Positions 21,707 to 35,600 of a DNA stretch of 64,000 nucleotides are shown here, piece by piece. Each line of letters begins with the position of its first letter. Positions within the stretch are counted from its first letter, which is position 1. Origin of the DNA: Aphelocoma coerulescens (taxonomy: Eukaryota; Chordata; Aves; Passeriformes; Corvidae); contig NW_027183804.1 in the NCBI RefSeq assembly GCF_041296385.1, positions 3,100,001-3,164,000 of the forward strand, written 5' to 3'. Under the pieces are notes generated by a model. That model was not told the DNA's origin and searched no databases. It worked only from the letters and a program-made list of their open reading frames with translations. The translations under genes were made by a program, and so were the position numbers.

Positions 21707-22465
21707 CAGTACAGAACCTCCTAGAAACAAGGCTCCATTGTGACACCGTGGGGAATCATGGAATCAAGGAGCCCGTGGTGACACGGCCAGGCCGCATGGA
21801 ACCAATGGTCCATTGTTACACTGCAGATTCAAGAAGACCATGGTGACACCACGAAACATCATGGGACCATACGTCCATTGTGACACAGCGGGGCCTCATG
21901 GAAACAAGGGCACCATTGTGGCAAAGCAGGGCCTAATGCAAGCATGGAGAGCATTGTGGGGAATCATGGAAGCATGGAGAGCATTGTGACACTAAGGAAA
22001 CTCCTGGAACCAAGATGACCACTGGCACATCATGGAACCTCATGGAAGCAAGCCTCCATGATGACTTTGGAGGGCCTCATGGAGCACAGGATCCATTGTG
22101 ACACAGCAGGACCTGGTGCAACCAAGGAGCCTTTGTGATACTCCAGATGCGCATGGAAGCCAGGGTGCACTGAGACACAGCGGGGCCTTGTTGGAACCAA
22201 AGACACCTCTGCAAAAAGCAGGCGAGCTCATAGAACCAAGGAGTCCATTGTTACAACATAAAACCTGTGGAACCAAGGGACCATTGTGACACTGCGGGGC
22301 CTCATGGAACCAATTGTCCATGATGACAATGCGCATCAAAGGAGACCATGGTGACACTGCGGAACCGCATGGAACCAAGGAGCCATTGTGACACAGTGGG
22401 GCCTCATGGAATCAAGGAGACCATTGTGACCCAGGTGTTGCATGTGAAGGCAAGGAGCCATTGTG
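21640..22465 (+). repeat. Nested 37-bp minisatellite (unit 1 into unit 2)
   Basis: About 22 monomers of 28-65 bp, mostly 35-39, have the consensus TGGAACCAAGGAGNCCATTG then TGACACTGCGGGGCCTCA. Monomers within a unit differ strongly, while the same monomer in different units is nearly identical. The minisatellite is thus older than the 2.2-kb amplification. The same block recurs at each unit boundary, in the same orientation. Confidence 0.9.
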
Positions 22466-25400
22466 CCACTTTGGGCTTCTTCCCTTGAGCTCTGCAGCTG
22501 GCTGTCCCAGCCCAGCGCACCATGTGCCACCTGCTCTCCTCAGGGCTCTGCCTGCACACAGGCCCAGGAGAAGTTTTCCTGTTTGCAAGGAAAGAATGGA
22601 AAAGCCTGAGCAGGTTTCCTAAACAACAAACCCCGCTCAGGAGCCACATGCTGAGTACAGGCTGCCTGGAACGATGGCCCCTTTCTACAAGGGTCAGTGT
22701 GAGCAGGAATGATCTCTGGGAGCAGAATTCTCGGAGTCTTTCCACTGAATTCTCTGTGCCTGTGTCTTGGGGTGACTTTAGGATGTGTATCCCCTATGGC
22801 TGCTCTATGCCCAGAAGTTAACTTGGTGCATTTCTGTGCCTTTCAACTGAGCCTGAGAGGGGGGAGAGGAAAAAAATCCGGACAAACTTCTCAGAGCGTT
22901 TGTTCAAGGACACACATACACACTCCTCTGCATCCTGCTTGCAGCAAGGGTGGAGGAAGCAACCTTCTTGCTTTTGAGCCAGTTTTCAGCTCCTTTTCTC
23001 TGCAGGGAGATGGAGAGTTGAACTTTGTTCTCCTGGGACTTTGGGGGGGTTTTTCCCTTCTTCTCTTCTTGACTGTTTCAACATCAGACCACACTGGGAG
23101 AATTTTCGCCCGAGGTGGGGGCCCTGAATGTGGGCCCATGAGCCAGCTCCAAGGAGGAGGAGGGAGACTACACCTCCAGAAGTGTTGGGGTTCCTCCCCC
23201 CTGCCATGAGGTCATGGGAGAGGGGACCCTGGGGTAGAGGCATGGCCTGGGCACGGGGTCTCCCTGCTCCCTGCTCACATGTGCCCTAATCCTGTTCAGC
23301 ACTGGTTATTTTGTGTTGCCCTGTGCCAGGAGGGCCCTGCTTGTGCCGTGATTGCTCAGTTCTTTGGCAGTGCCCCGCCCATGTGGCTGGAGAAGAAAGA
23401 GCTCTGAAACTTCTCTCAAGAATCGCTCCCTATTTCTTTCCACGGGCCTCGCTGTCTAGGGATGTTTCAGGAGAGCCCACTGAAACACGGAAGGACTCTC
23501 AAAGTATCCCAGGTTTCTCTCCACAGCGAGAGGTTTGAATATTTAGCATTGTTATCCTTTTCCTGTGTGTTTGTTAAATAAATAGTTTCTATCTCTTTCA
23601 CTTTCTTCCCAGGAAAATTCTTTTTTCCCGAACCTGGTGGGGGAGGGCTGGGTGTAACCTGCCTTCTACCAGAGGATATTTTCCTCCAGATTTGTCCAGC
23701 CGGGCACAGCCTGTCCTTTCCCTGGGTCTCTGTTGCAGATGGAAGCTGCTGGTGCCATTGTCAGCTTGAAGCCCTCTTTTGATGCAGCAGATGTTGCCAG
23801 CTGTGTTCAGCAGCTGTGGCTCAATGTTTCTGCAAAGCTTTTGTGTTCCTCATGGAACCAAGGAGCCTTTGTGACACTGCAGGGGCTGATGGCATCAAGG
23901 AGACAATTGTGACAGTACAGAACCTCCTAGAAACAAGGCTCCATTGTGACACCGTGGGGAATCATGGACTCAAGGAGCCCATTGTGACACGGCCAGGCCG
24001 CATGGAACCAATGGTCCATGGTTACACTGCGGATTCAAGAAGAGCACGGTGACACCACGGAGCATCATGGAACCATAGTCCATTGTGACACAGCGGGGCC
24101 TCATGGAAACCAGGGCACCATTGTGGCAAAGCAGGGCCTAATGGAAGCATGGAGAGCATTGGGACATTGTGGGGAATCATGGAAGCATGGAGAGCATTGT
24201 GACACTAAGGAAGCTCCTGGAACCAAGATGACCACTGGCACATCATGGAACCTCATGGAAGCAAGCCTCCATGATGACTTTGGAGGGCCTCATGGAGCAC
24301 AGGATCCATTGTGACACAGCAGGACCTGGTGCAACCAAGGAGCCTTTGTGATACTCCAGATGCGCATGGAAGCCAGGGTGCACTGAGACACAGCGGGGCC
24401 TTGTTGGAACCAAAGACACCTCTGCAAAAAGCAGGCGAGCTCATAGAACCAAGGAGTCCATTGTTACAACATAAAACCTGTGGAACCAAGGGACCATTGT
24501 GACACTGCGGGGCCTCATGGAACCAATTGTCCATGATGACAATGCGCATCAAAGGAGACCATGGTGACACTGCGGAACCGCATGGAACCAAGGAGCCATT
24601 GTGACACAGTGGGGCCTCATGGAATCAAGGAGACCATTGTGACCCAGGTGTTGCATGTGAAGGCAAGGAGCCATTGTGCCACTTTGGGCTTCTTCCCTTG
24701 AGCTCTGCAGCTGGCTGTCCCAGCCCAGCGCACCATGTGCCACCTGCTCTCCTCAGGGCTCTGCCTGCACACAGGCCCAGGAGAAGTTTTCCTGTTTGCA
24801 AGGAAAGAATGGAAAAGCCTGAGCAGGTTTCCTAAACAACAAACCCCGCTCAGGAGCCACATGCTGAGTACAGGCTGCCTGGAACGATGGCCCCTTTCTA
24901 CAAGGGTCAGTGTGAGCAGGAATGATCTCTGGGAGCAGAATTCTCAGAGTCCTTCCACTGAATTCTCTGTGCCTGTGTCTTGGGGTGACTTTAGGATGTG
25001 TATCCCCTATGGCTGCTCTATGCCCAGAAGTTAACTTGGTGCATTTCTGTGCCTTTCAACTGAGCCTGAGAGGGGGGAGAGGAAAAAAATCCGGACAAAC
25101 TTCTCAGAGCGTTTGTTCAAGGACACACATACACACTCCTCTGCATCCTGCTTGCAGCAAGGGTGGAGGAAGCAACCTTCTTGCTTTTGAGCCAGTTTTC
25201 AGCTCCTTTTCTCTGCAGGGAGATGGAGAGTTGAACTTTGTTCTCCTGGGACTTTGGGGGGGTTTTTCCCTTCTTCTCTTCTTGACTGTTTCAACATCAG
25301 ACCACACTGGGAGAATTTTCGCCCGAGGTGGGGGCCCTGAATGTGGGCCCATGAGCCAGCTCCAAGGAGGAGGAGGGAGACTACACCTCCAGAAGTGTTG

Positions 25401-26741
25401 GGGTTCCTCCCCCCTGCCATGAGGTCATGGGAGAGGGGACCCTGGGGTAGAGGCATGGCCTGGGCACGGGGTCTCCCTGCTCCCTGCTCACATGTGCCCT
25501 AATCCTGTTCAGCACTGGTTATTTTGTGTTGCCCTGTGCCAGGAGGGCCCTGCTTGTGCCGTGATTGCTCAGTTCTTTGGCAGTGCCCCGCCCATGTGGC
25601 TGGAGAAGAAAGAGCTCTGAAACTTCTCTCAAGAATCGCTCCCTATTTCTTTCCACGGGCCTCGCTGTCTAGGGATGTTTCAGGAGAGCCCACTGAAACA
25701 CGGAAGGACTCTCAAAGTATCCCAGGTTTCTCTCCACAGCGAGAGGTTTGAATATTTAGCATTGTTATCCTTTTCCTGTGTGTTTGTTAAATAAATAGTT
25801 TCTATCTCTTTCACTTTCTTCCCAGGAAAATTCTTTTTTCCTGAACCTGGTGGGGGAGGGCTGGGTGTAACCTGCCTTCTACCAGAGGATATTTTCCTCC
25901 AGATTTGTCCAGCCGGGCACAGCCTGTCCTTTCCCTGGGTCTCTGTTGCAGATGGAAGCTGCTGGTGCCATTGTCAGCTTGAAGCCCTCTTTTGATGCAG
26001 CAGATGTTGCCAGCTGTGTTCAGCAGCTGTGGCTCAATGTTTCTGCAAAGCTTTTGTGTTCCTCATGGAACCAAGGAGCCTTTGTGACACTGCAGGGGCT
26101 GATGGCATCAAGGAGACAATTGTGACAGTACAGAACCTCCTAGAAACAAGGCTCCATTGTGACACCGTGGGGAATCATGGACTCAAGGAGCCCATTGTGA
26201 CACGGCCAGGCCGCATGGAACCAATGGTCCATGGTTACACTGCGGATTCAAGAAGAGCACGGTGACACCACGGAGCATCATGGAACCATAGTCCATTGTG
26301 ACACAGCGGGGCCTCATGGAAACCAGGGCACCATTGTGGCAAAGCAGGGCCTAATGGAAGCATGGAGAGCATTGGGACATTGTGGGGAATCATGGAAGCA
26401 TGGAGAGCATTGTGACACTAAGGAAGCTCCTGGAACCAAGATGACCACTGGCACATCATGGAACCTCATGGAAGCAAGCCTCCATGATGACTTTGGAGGG
26501 CCTCATGGAGCACAGGATCCATTGTGACACAGCAGGACCTGGTGCAACCAAGGAGCCTTTGTGATACTCCAGATGCGCATGGAAGCCAGGGTGCACTGAG
26601 ACACAGCGGGGCCTTGTTGGAACCAAAGACACCTCTGCAAAAAGCAGGCGAGCTCATAGAACCAAGGAGTCCATTGTTACAACATAAAACCTGTGGAACC
26701 AAGGGACCATTGTGACACTGCGGGGCCTCATGGAACCAATT
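22316..26741 (+). repeat. Array units 2-3 (class A, uninserted frame)
   Basis: Both are 2213 bp, with GCGCATCAAAGG at the start, ATGCTGAGTACAGG, TTTTCGCCCGAGG and GATGCAGCAGATG. The two differ by few bases (for example TCGGAGTCTT against TCAGAGTCCT). Confidence 0.9.
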
Positions 26742-29700
26742 GTCCATGATGACAATGCGCATCAAAGGAGACCATGGTGACACTGCGGAACCGCATGGAA
26801 CCAAGGAGCCATTGTGACACAGTGGGGCCTCATGGAATCAAGGAGACCATTGTGACCCAGGTGTTGCATGTGAAGGCAAGGAGCCATTGTGCCACTTTGG
26901 GCTTCTTCCCTTGAGCTCTGCAGCTGGCTGTCCCAGCCCAGCGCACCATGTGCCACCTGCTCTCCTCAGGGCTCTGCCTGCACACAGGCCCAGGAGAAGT
27001 TTTCCTGTTTGCAAGGAAAGAATGGAAAAGCCTGAGCAGGTTTCCTAAACAACAAACCCCGCTCAGGAGCCACATGCTGAGTACAGGCTGCCTGGAACGA
27101 TGGCCCCTTTCTACAAGGGTCAGTGTGAGCAGGAATGATCTCTGGGAGCAGAATTCTCGGAGTCTTTCCACTGAATTCTCTGTGCCTGTGTCTTGGGGTG
27201 ACTTTAGGATGTGTATCCCCTATGGCTGCTCTATGCCCAGAAGTTAACTTGGTGCATTTCTGTGCCTTTCAACTGAGCCTGAGAGGGGGGAGAGGAAAAA
27301 AATCCGGACAAACTTCTCAGAGCGTTTGTTCAAGGACACACATACACACTCCTCTGCATCCTGCTTGCAGCAAGGGTGGAGGAAGCAACCTTCTTGCTTT
27401 TGAGCCAGTTTTCAGCTCCTTTTCTCTGCAGGGAGATGGAGAGTTGAACTTTGTTCTCCTGGGACTTTGGGGGGGTTTTTCCCTTCTTCTCTTCTTGACT
27501 GTTTCAACATCAGACCACACTGGGAGAATTTTCGCCCGAGGTGGGGGCCCTGAATGTGGGCCCATGAGCCAGCTCCAAGGAGGAGGAGGGAGACTACACC
27601 TCCAGAAGTGTTGGGGTTCCTCCCCCCTGCCATGAGGTCATGGGAGAGGGGACCCTGGGGTAGAGGCATGGCCTGGGCACGGGGTCTCCCTGCTCCCTGC
27701 TCACATGTGCCCTAATCCTGTTCAGCACTGGTTATTTTGTGTTGCCCTGTGCCAGGAGGGCCCTGCTTGTGCCGTGATTGCTCAGTTCTTTGGCAGTGCC
27801 CCGCCCATGTGGCTGGAGAAGAAAGAGCTCTGAAACTTCTCTCAAGAATCGCTCCCTATTTCTTTCCACGGGCCTCGCTGTCTAGGGATGTTTCAGGAGA
27901 GCCCACTGAAACACGGAAGGACTCTCAAAGTATCCCAGGTTTCTCTCCACAGCGAGAGGTTTGAATATTTAGCATTGTTATCCTTTTCCTGTGTGTTTGT
28001 TAAATAAATAGTTTCTATCTCTTTCACTTTCTTCCCAGGAAAATTCTTTTTTCCCGAACCTGGTGGGGGAGGGCTGGGTGTAACCTGCCTTCTACCAGAG
28101 GATATTTTCCTCCAGATTTGTCCAGCCGGGCACAGCCTGTCCTTTCCCTGGGTCTCTGTTGCAGATGGAAGCTGCTGGTGCCATTGTCAGCTTGAAGCCC
28201 TCTTTTGATGCAAGCAGATGTTGCCAGCTGTGTTCAGCAGCTGTGGCTCAATGTTTCTGCAAAGCTTTTGTGTTCCTCATGGAACCAAGGAGCCTTTGTG
28301 ACACTGCAGGGGCTGATGGCATCAAGGAGACAATTGTGACAGTACAGAACCTCCTAGAAACAAGGCTCCATTGTGACACCGTGGGGAATCATGGACTCAA
28401 GGAGCCCATTGTGACACGGCCAGGCCGCATGGAACCAATGGTCCATGGTTACACTGCGGATTCAAGAAGAGCACGGTGACACCACGGAGCATCATGGAAC
28501 CATAGTCCATTGTGACACAGCGGGGCCTCATGGAAACCAGGGCACCATTGTGGCAAAGCAGGGCCTAATGGAAGCATGGAGAGCATTGGGACATTGTGGG
28601 GAATCATGGAAGCATGGAGAGCATTGTGACACTAAGGAAGCTCCTGGAACCAAGATGACCACTGGCACATCATGGAACCTCATGGAAGCAAGCCTCCATG
28701 ATGACTTTGGAGGGCCTCATGGAGCACAGGATCCATTGTGACACAGCAGGACCTGGTGGAACCAAGGAGCCTTTGTGATACTCCAGATGCGCATGGAAGC
28801 CAGGGTGCACTGAGACACAGCGGGGCCTTGTTGGAACCAAAGACACCTCTGCAAAAAGCAGGCGAGCTCATAGAACCAAGGAGTCCATTGTTACAACATA
28901 AAACCTATGGAACCAAGGGACCATTGTGACACTGTGGGGCCTCATGGAACCAATTGTCCATGATGACAATGCGGATCAAAGGAGACCATGGTGACACTGC
29001 GGAACCGCATGGAACCAAGGAGCCATTGTGACACAGTGGGGCCTCATGGAATCAAGGAGACCATTGTGACCCAGGTGTTGCATGTGAAGGCAAGGAGCCA
29101 TTGTGACTCTTTGGGCTTCTTCCCTTGAGCTCTGCAGCTGGCTGTCCCAGCCCAGCGCACCATGTGCCACCTGCTCTCCTCAGGGCTCTGCCTGCACACA
29201 GGCCCAGGAGAAGTTTTCCTGTTTGCAAGGAAAGAATGGAAAAGCCTGAGCAGGTTTCCTAAACAACAAAGCCCGCTCAGGAGCCACATGCTCAGTACAG
29301 GCTGCCTGGAACGATGGCCCCTTTCTATAAGGGTCAGTGTGAGCAGGAATGATCTCTGGGAGCAGAATTCTCGGAGTCTTTCCACTGAATTCTCTGTGCC
29401 TGTGTCTTGGGGTGACTTTAGGATGTGTATCCCCTATTGCTGCTCTATGCCCAGAAGTTAACTTGGTGCATTTCTGTGCCTTTCAACTGAGCCTGAGAGG
29501 GGGGAGAGGAAAAAAATCCGGACAAACTTCTCAGAGCGTTTGTTCAAGGACACACATACACACTCCTCTGCATCCTGCTTGCAGCAAGGGTGGAGGAAGC
29601 AACCTTCTTGCTTTTGAGCCAGTTTTCAGCTCCTTTTCTCTGCAGGGAGATGGAGAGTTGAACTTTGTTTTCCTGGGACTTTGGGGGGGTTTTTCCCTTG

Positions 29701-32700
29701 TTCTCTTCTTGACTGTTTCAACATCAGACCACACCGGGAGAATTTTCTACCGAGGTGGGGGCCCTGAATGTGGGCCCATGAGCCAGCTCCAAGGAGGAGG
29801 AGGGAGACTACACCTCCAGAAGTGTTGGGGTTCCTCCCCCCTGCCATGAGGTCATGGGAGAGGGGATTCTGGGGTAGAGGCATGGCCTGGGCACGGGGTC
29901 TCCCTACTCCCTGCTCACATGTGCCCTAATCCTGTTCCGCACTGGTTATTTTGTGTTGCCCTGTGCCAGGAGGGCCCTGCTTGTGCCGGGATTGCTCAGT
30001 TCTTTGGCAGTGCCCCGCCCATGTGGCTGGAGAAGAAAGAGCTCTGAAACTTCTCTCAAGAATCGCTCCCTATTTCTTTCCACGGGCCTCGCTGTCTAGG
30101 GATGTTTCAGGAGAGCCCACTGAAACACGGAAGGACTCTCCAATTATCCCAGCTTTCTCTCCACAGCGAGAGGTTTGAATATTTAGCATTGTTATCCTTT
30201 TCCTGTGTGTTTGTTAAATAAATAGTTTCTATCTCTTTCACTTTCTTCCCAGGAAAATTCTTTTTTCCCGAACCTGGTGGGGGAGGGCTGGGTGTAACCT
30301 GCCTTCTACCAGAGGATATTTTCCTCCACATTTGTCCAGACCGGCACAGCCTTCCTTTCCCTGCGTCTCTGTTGCAGATGGAAGCTGCTGGTGCCATTGT
30401 CACCTTGAAGCCCTCTTTTGATGCAAGCAGATGTTGCCAGCTGTGTTCAGCAGCTGTGGCTCAATGTTTCTGCAAAGCTTTTGTGTTCCTCATGGAACCA
30501 AGGAGCCTTTGTGACACTGCAGGGGCTGATGGCATCAAGGAGACAATTGTGACAGTACAGAACCTCCTAGAAACAAGGCTCCATTGTGACACCGTGGGGA
30601 ATCATGGACTCAAGGAGCCCATTGTGACACGGCCAGGCCGCATGGAACCAATGGTCCATGGTTACACTGCGGATTCAAGAAGGCCATGGTGACACCACGG
30701 AGCATCATGGAACCATAGGTCCATTGTGACACAGCGGGGCCTCATGGAAACCAGGGCACCATTGTGGCAAAGCAGGGCCTAATGGAAGCATGGAGAGCAT
30801 TGGGACATTGTGGGGAATCATGGAAGCATGGAGAGCATTGTGACACTAAGGAAACTCCTGGAACCAAGATGACCACTGGCACATCATGGAACCTCATGGA
30901 AGCAAGCCTCCATGATGACTTTGGAGGGCCTCATGGAGCACAGGATCCATTGTGACACAGCAGGACCTGGTGCAACCAAGGAGCCTTTGTGATACTCCAG
31001 ATGCGCATGGAAGCCAGGGTGCACTGAGACACAGCGGGGCCTTGTTGGAACCAAAGACACCTCTGCAAAAAGCAGGCGAGCTCATAGAACCAAGGAGTCC
31101 ATTGTTACAACATAAAACCTGTGGAACCAAGGGACCATTGTGACACTGCGGGGCCTCATGGAACCAATTGTCCATGATGACAATGCGCATCAAAGGAGAC
31201 CATGGTGACACTGCGGAACCGCATGGAACCAAGGAGCCATTGTGACACAGTGGGGCCTCATGGAATCAAGGAGACCGATGTGACCCAGGTGTTGCATGTG
31301 AAGGCAAGGAGCCATTGTGCCACTTTGGGCTTCTTCCCTTGAGCTCTGCAGCTGGCTGTCCCAGCCCAGCGCACCATGTGCCACCTGCTCTCCTCAGGGC
31401 TCTGCCTGCACACAGGCCCAGGAGAAGTTTTCCTGTTTGCAAGGAAAGAATGGAAAAGCCTGAGCAGGTTTCCTAAACAACAAACCCCGCTCAGGAGCCA
31501 CATGCTGAGTACAGGCTGCCTGGAACGATGGCCCCTTTCTACAAGGGTCAGTGTGAGCAGGAATGATCTCTGGGAGCAGAATTCTCGGAGTCTTTCCACT
31601 GAATTCTCTGTGCCTGTGTCTTGGGGTGACTTTAGGATGTGTATCCCCTATGGCTGCTCTATGCCCAGAAGTTAACTTGGTGCATTTCTGTGCCTTTCAA
31701 CTGAGCCTGAGAGGGGGGAGAGGAAAAAAATCCGGACAAACTTCTCAGAGCGTTTGTTCAAGGACACACATACACACTCCTCTGCATCCTGCTTGCAGCA
31801 AGGGTGGAGGAAGCAACCTTCTTGCTTTTGAGCCAGTTTTCAGCTCCTTTTCTCTGCAGGGAGATGGAGAGTTGAACTTTGTTCTCCTGGGACTTTGGGG
31901 GGGTTTTTCCCTTCTTCTCTTCTTGACTGTTTCAACATCAGACCACACTGGGAGAATTTTCGCCCGAGGTGGGGGCCCTGAATGTGGGCCCATGAGCCAG
32001 CTCCAAGGAGGAGGAGGGAGACTACACCTCCAGAAGTGTTGGGGTTCCTCCCCCCTGCCATGAGGTCATGGGAGAGGGGACCCTGGGGTAGAGGCATGGC
32101 CTGGGCACGGGGTCTCCCTGCTCCCTGCTCACATGTGCCCTAATCCTGTTCAGCACTGGTTATTTTGTGTTGCCCTGTGCCAGGAGGGCCCTGCTTGTGC
32201 CGTGATTGCTCAGTTCTTTGGCAGTGCCCCGCCCATGTGGCTGGAGAAGAAAGAGCTCTGAAACTTCTCTCAAGAATCGCTCCCTATTTCTTTCCACGGG
32301 CCTCGCTGTCTAGGGATGTTTCAGGAGAGCCCACTGAAACACGGAAGGACTCTCAAAGTATCCCAGGTTTCTCTCCACAGCGAGAGGTTTGAATATTTAG
32401 CATTGTTATCCTTTTCCTGTGTGTTTGTTAAATAAATAGTTTCTATCTCTTTCACTTTCTTCCCAGGAAAATTCTTTTTTCCCGAACCTGGTGGGGGAGG
32501 GCTGGGTGTAACCTGCCTTCTACCAGAGGATATTTTCCTCCAGATTTGTCCAGCCGGGCACAGCCTGTCCTTTCCCTGGGTCTCTGTTGCAGATGGAAGC
32601 TGCTGGTGCCATTGTCAGCTTGAAGCCCTCTTTTGATGCAAGCAGATGTTGCCAGCTGTGTTCAGCAGCTGTGGCTCAATGTTTCTGCAAAGCTTTTGTG

Positions 32701-35600
32701 TTCCTCATGGAACCAAGGAGCCTTTGTGACACTGCAGGGGCTGATGGCATCAAGGAGACAATTGTGACAGTACAGAACCTCCTAGAAACAAGGCTCCATT
32801 GTGACACCGTGGGGAATCATGGACTCAAGGAGCCCATTGTGACACGGCCAGGCCGCATGGAACCAATGGTCCATGGTTACACTGCGGATTCAAGAAGAGC
32901 ACGGTGACACCACGGAGCATCATGGAACCATAGTCCATTGTGACACAGCGGGGCCTCATGGAAACCAGGGCACCATTGTGGCAAAGCAGGGCCTAATGGA
33001 AGCATGGAGAGCATTGGGACATTGTGGGGAATCATGGAAGCATGGAGAGCATTGTGACACTAAGGAAGCTCCTGGAACCAAGATGACCACTGGCACATCA
33101 TGGAACCTCATGGAAGCAAGCCTCCATGATGACTTTGGAGGGCCTCATGGAGCACAGGATCCATTGTGACACAGCAGGACCTGGTGGAACCAAGGAGCCT
33201 TTGTGATACTCCAGATGCGCATGGAAGCCAGGGTGCACTGAGACACAGCGGGGCCTTGTTGGAACCAAAGACACCTCTGCAAAAAGCAGGCGAGCTCATA
33301 GAACCAAGGAGTCCATTGTTACAACATAAAACCTATGGAACCAAGGGACCATTGTGACACTGTGGGGCCTCATGGAACCAATTGTCCATGATGACAATGC
33401 GGATCAAAGGAGACCATGGTGACACTGCGGAACCGCATGGAACCAAGGAGCCATTGTGACACAGTGGGGCCTCATGGAATCAAGGAGACCATTGTGACCC
33501 AGGTGTTGCATGTGAAGGCAAGGAGCCATTGTGACTCTTTGGGCTTCTTCCCTTGAGCTCTGCAGCTGGCTGTCCCAGCCCAGCGCACCATGTGCCACCT
33601 GCTCTCCTCAGGGCTCTGCCTGCACACAGGCCCAGGAGAAGTTTTCCTGTTTGCAAGGAAAGAATGGAAAAGCCTGAGCAGGTTTCCTAAACAACAAAGC
33701 CCGCTCAGGAGCCACATGCTCAGTACAGGCTGCCTGGAACGATGGCCCCTTTCTATAAGGGTCAGTGTGAGCAGGAATGATCTCTGGGAGCAGAATTCTC
33801 GGAGTCTTTCCACTGAATTCTCTGTGCCTGTGTCTTGGGGTGACTTTAGGATGTGTATCCCCTATTGCTGCTCTATGCCCAGAAGTTAACTTGGTGCATT
33901 TCTGTGCCTTTCAACTGAGCCTGAGAGGGGGGAGAGGAAAAAAATCCGGACAAACTTCTCAGAGCGTTTGTTCAAGGACACACATACACACTCCTCTGCA
34001 TCCTGCTTGCAGCAAGGGTGGAGGAAGCAACCTTCTTGCTTTTGAGCCAGTTTTCAGCTCCTTTTCTCTGCAGGGAGATGGAGAGTTGAACTTTGTTTTC
34101 CTGGGACTTTGGGGGGGTTTTTCCCTTGTTCTCTTCTTGACTGTTTCAACATCAGACCACACCGGGAGAATTTTCGCCCGAGGTGGGGGCCCTGAATGTG
34201 GGCCCATGAGCCAGCTCCAAGGAGGAGGAGGAGGGAGACTACACCTCCAGAAGTGTTGGGGTTCCTCCCCCCTGCCATGAGGTCATGGGAGAGGGGATTC
34301 TGGGGTAGAGGCATGGCCTGGGCACGGGGTCTCCCTACTCCCTGCTCACATGTGCCCTAATCCTGTTCCGCACTGGTTATTTTGTGTTGCCCTGTGCCAG
34401 GAGGGCCCTGCTTGTGCCGGGATTGCTCAGTTCTTTGGCAGTGCCCCGCCCATGTGGCTGGAGAAGAAAGAGCTCTGAAACTTCTCTCAAGAATCGCTCC
34501 CTATTTCTTTCCACGGGCCTCGCTGTCTAGGGATGTTTCAGGAGAGCCCACTGAAACACGGAAGGACTCTCCAATTATCCCAGCTTTCTCTCCACAGCGA
34601 GAGGTTTGAATATTTAGCATTGTTATCCTTTTCCTGTGTGTTTGTTAAATAAATAGTTTCTATCTCTTTCACTTTCTTCCCAGGAAAATTCTTTTTTCCC
34701 GAACCTGGTGGGGGAGGGCTGGGTGTAACCTGCCTTCTACCAGAGGATATTTTCCTCCACATTTGTCCAGACCGGCACAGCCTTCCTTTCCCTGCGTCTC
34801 TGTTGCAGATGGAAGCTGCTGGTGCCATTGTCACCTTGAAGCCCTCTTTTGATGCAAGCAGATGTTGCCAGCTGTGTTCAGCAGCTGTGGCTCAATGTTT
34901 CTGCAAAGCTTTTGTGTTCCTCATGGAACCAAGGAGCCTTTGTGACACTGCAGGGGCTGATGGCATCAAGGAGACAATTGTGACAGTACAGAACCTCCTA
35001 GAAACAAGGCTCCATTGTGACACCGTGGGGAATCATGGAATCAAGGAGCCCATTGTGACACGGCCAGGCCGCATGGAACCAATGGTCCATGGTTACACTG
35101 CGGATTCAAGAAGGCCATGGTGACACCACGGAGCATCATGGAACCATAGGTCCATTGTGACACAGCGGGGCCTCATGGAAACCAGGGCACCATTGTGGCA
35201 AAGCAGGGCCTAATGGAAGCATGGAGAGCATTGGGACATTGTGGGGAATCATGGAAGCATGGAGAGCATTGTGACACTAAGGAAACTCCTGGAACCAAGA
35301 TGACCACTGGCACATCATGGAACCTCATGGAAGCAAGCCTCCATGATGACTTTGGAGGGCCTCATGGAGCACAGGATCCATTGTGACACAGCAGGACCTG
35401 GTGCAACCAAGGAGCCTTTGTGATACTCCAGATGCGCATGGAAGCCAGGGTGCACTGAGACACAGCGGGGCCTTGTTGGAACCAAAGACACCTCTGCAAA
35501 AAACAGGCGAGCTCATAGAAGCAAGGAGTCCATTGTTACAACATAAAACCTGTGGAACCAAGGGACCATTGTGACACTGCGGGGCCTCATGGAACCAATT
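26742..35600 (+). repeat. Array units 4-7 (A-B-A-B dimers)
   Basis: Units 4 and 6 are class A, with GCGCATCAAAGG, TACAAGGGTC and GCCTGTCC after the LTR. Units 5 and 7 are class B, with GCGGATCAAAGG, TATAAGGGTC, CTATTGCTGC and GCCTTCC. Unit 6 carries a private GAGACCGATGTG, and unit 7 an extra GGA in its GGAGGAGGAGG run (34221). The alternation implies amplification as 4.43-kb dimers. Confidence 0.85.

Larger units (their letters stand above)
20110..22315 (+). repeat. Array unit 1 (edge unit)
   Basis: At 2206 bp it lacks several bases present elsewhere, including the TTGGGACA of the segment near 21955. It has private variants such as TTTTCTCCCGAGG (near 20896), GATGCCGCAG (near 21578) and GATGTCCCCTTTC. 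The left junction to single-copy sequence lies between about 20090 and 20112. Confidence 0.9.
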
